Assembly (NCBI GenBank): GCA_964549115.1
Contig: CAZJTX010000009.1
Span: 1-30,386 of the forward strand
Source: CAKOSP01 sp964549115
GTDB taxonomy: Bacteria; Bacillota_I; Bacilli_A; RF39; UBA660
Direction: 5' to 3'
DNA: 30,386 nt
Shown: piece by piece, positions 29,817 to 30,386 of the stretch
Numbering within the stretch: the first letter of the stretch is position 1
Layout: each line of letters starts with the position of its first letter
Notes under the pieces: generated by a model
What the model saw: the letters and a program-made list of their open reading frames with translations, nothing else
Told to the model about the DNA's origin: nothing
Database searches by the model: none
Position numbers and translations under genes: made by a program

Positions 29817-30386
29817 TTAATCTAGTATTGGAATATATGGATCGTTCCACTGGCCTGAGCCTGACACAGAAAGATCAGAGGAAAGAGAAATTACAGGCCG
29901 CACGCCGAAAGTATTAGTCACACTATAGTCTCCCAAACCACCGTGTGAACCCACACAGAACTCGGTAGCATAATAAAGATTCACATAATCCGGCGATACC
30001 AACCAATAATTTTGTCTTGTATATAAATAATAAGCGTTATTTGATGTGGCTTTATATGCACCGGTCAATGTTACTTCATCTGCAGTTAAAAGTCCTATTT
30101 GATTTGTTAATTTAGCATTTCCTTTTATATTATCATTTTTTGTATATGCATCATCTTGATTTGGACATATTAATGAGGGAGTTGATGTACCTGATGAAGG
30201 ATAATTGCGACTGTGGGCGTTTGAATTATGAGATCCTGATGTTGGTAATTCCAACGGTACCCAATTGTTTTCAAATCCTCTATCATTACACACTACAAAG
30301 TCACTTAGATATTTTTCATAATCAGACAAATTATTTGTATACCATGTATCCAGCGTTGTTTTTGTTGTACTATTTGTAGAGTGTCC
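29817..30386 (-). CDS. C-terminal domain of a surface-type protein (DUF6273-like, partial)
   Basis: The frame is open from the window edge to a TAA at 29817-29819, giving 189 residues; the true N-terminus is outside the window. An apparent start at 30329 is a TTG inside the frame and should not be used. The order is: a Thr/Asn-rich region, T-L-D-T-W-Y-T-N-N-L-S, F-V-V-C-N-D-R-G, a Ser/Asn/Gly stretch, a single conserved-looking Cys-Pro, I-G-L-L-T-A-D-E-V, Y-L-Y-T-R-Q-N-Y-W-L-V-S-P, and G-V-R-P-V-I-S-L with a final S-G-S-G-Q-W-N-D-P-Y-I. The closing part resembles DUF6273-type/C-type-lectin-like tails of surface proteins in gut Firmicutes (recalled, not searched). Local G+C is about 45-47% in 29881-30000 by count, higher than neighbours. 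It is inverted relative to its relative at 2-118. Confidence 0.75.
   Translation of the reverse strand, partial: GHSTNSTTKTTLDTWYTNNLSDYEKYLSDFVVCNDRGFENNWVPLELPTSGSHNSNAHSRNYPSSGTSTPSLICPNQDDAYTKNDNIKGNAKLTNQIGLLTADEVTLTGAYKATSNNAYYLYTRQNYWLVSPDYVNLYYATEFCVGSHGGLGDYSVTNTFGVRPVISLSSDLSVSGSGQWNDPYIPILD

Noticed and set aside
29817..30386. Target of a diversity-generating retroelement
   Set aside because: The lectin-like tail invites this idea, but no reverse transcriptase, template repeat or adenine-biased variable region is in the window.
1..30386. Mycoplasma genetic code (TGA = Trp)
   Set aside because: TGA ends recU, pduL, member C and the LtaS-type gene at sensible places, and Trp is TGG throughout.
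1..30386. CRISPR array, insertion sequence, prophage or integrase
   Set aside because: No spaced direct repeats, transposase, recombinase or phage structural gene was seen. The only repeats are short coding repeats, hairpins and the end-to-end paralog match.

Overview
The window is AT-rich DNA with dense, short-spaced genes from a walled, low-GC Gram-positive bacterium of the Bacilli/Mollicutes-like side of the Firmicutes. Evidence: a T-box leader, the DnaD/DnaB/DnaI primosome set, RecU, GpsB, RNase Y, an LTA-synthase-type enzyme, and the gene order. TGA acts as a stop (several ATGA and GTGA overlaps) and Trp is TGG, so this is standard code 11 and not the Mycoplasma code. Desulfoferrodoxin and PduL suggest an anaerobic fermenter. 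An uncultured gut RF39/Erysipelotrichia-like lineage fits best, but that is inference.

Layout. 1-118: the C-terminus of a surface-protein family; a relative lies inverted at the other end of the window (29817-30386). 194-706: an unrecognised gene. 746-6824: cca, dnaD, nth (+), class A PBP and recU (-), gpsB and rnpB (+), a condensed form of the B. subtilis cca...dnaD-nth...recU-ponA...gpsB-rnpB region. 6853-8645: rodZ-like, pgsA, a lone pilin-like gene and rpoZ. 8695-10785: tRNA-Ala and T-box-controlled aspS. 10854-13018: dnaB-dnaI. 13179-16271: SOS-controlled recA, rny and desulfoferrodoxin.

16346-22972 is the least understood part. A DUF1292 gene is followed by three tandem members of a lysine-rich coiled-coil family sharing a Gly-Leu-Gly-x-Phe motif. 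The third member has gained a membrane anchor and an outside domain, and is translationally coupled to a second DUF1292-like gene. Next come a single-pass membrane protein, a two-lobed solute-binding protein fused to a degenerate GGDEF domain, and a YihY/BrkB membrane protein. This cluster is the best candidate for an undescribed system.

23001-29761: an LtaS-type enzyme, a convergent orphan XRE regulator, then the overlapping operon rmuC / pseudo-phosphatase / pduL / dusB, and convergent murC.

The genes cover replication-fork loading (DnaD, DnaB, DnaI), recombination (RecA, RecU, RmuC, Nth), envelope growth (PBP1A, GpsB, RodZ, MurC, PgsA, LtaS-type) and RNA metabolism (RNase P, RNase Y, CCA enzyme, DusB, AspS). 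Many promoters lie so close to their start codons that predicted 5' leaders are only about 7-15 nt.
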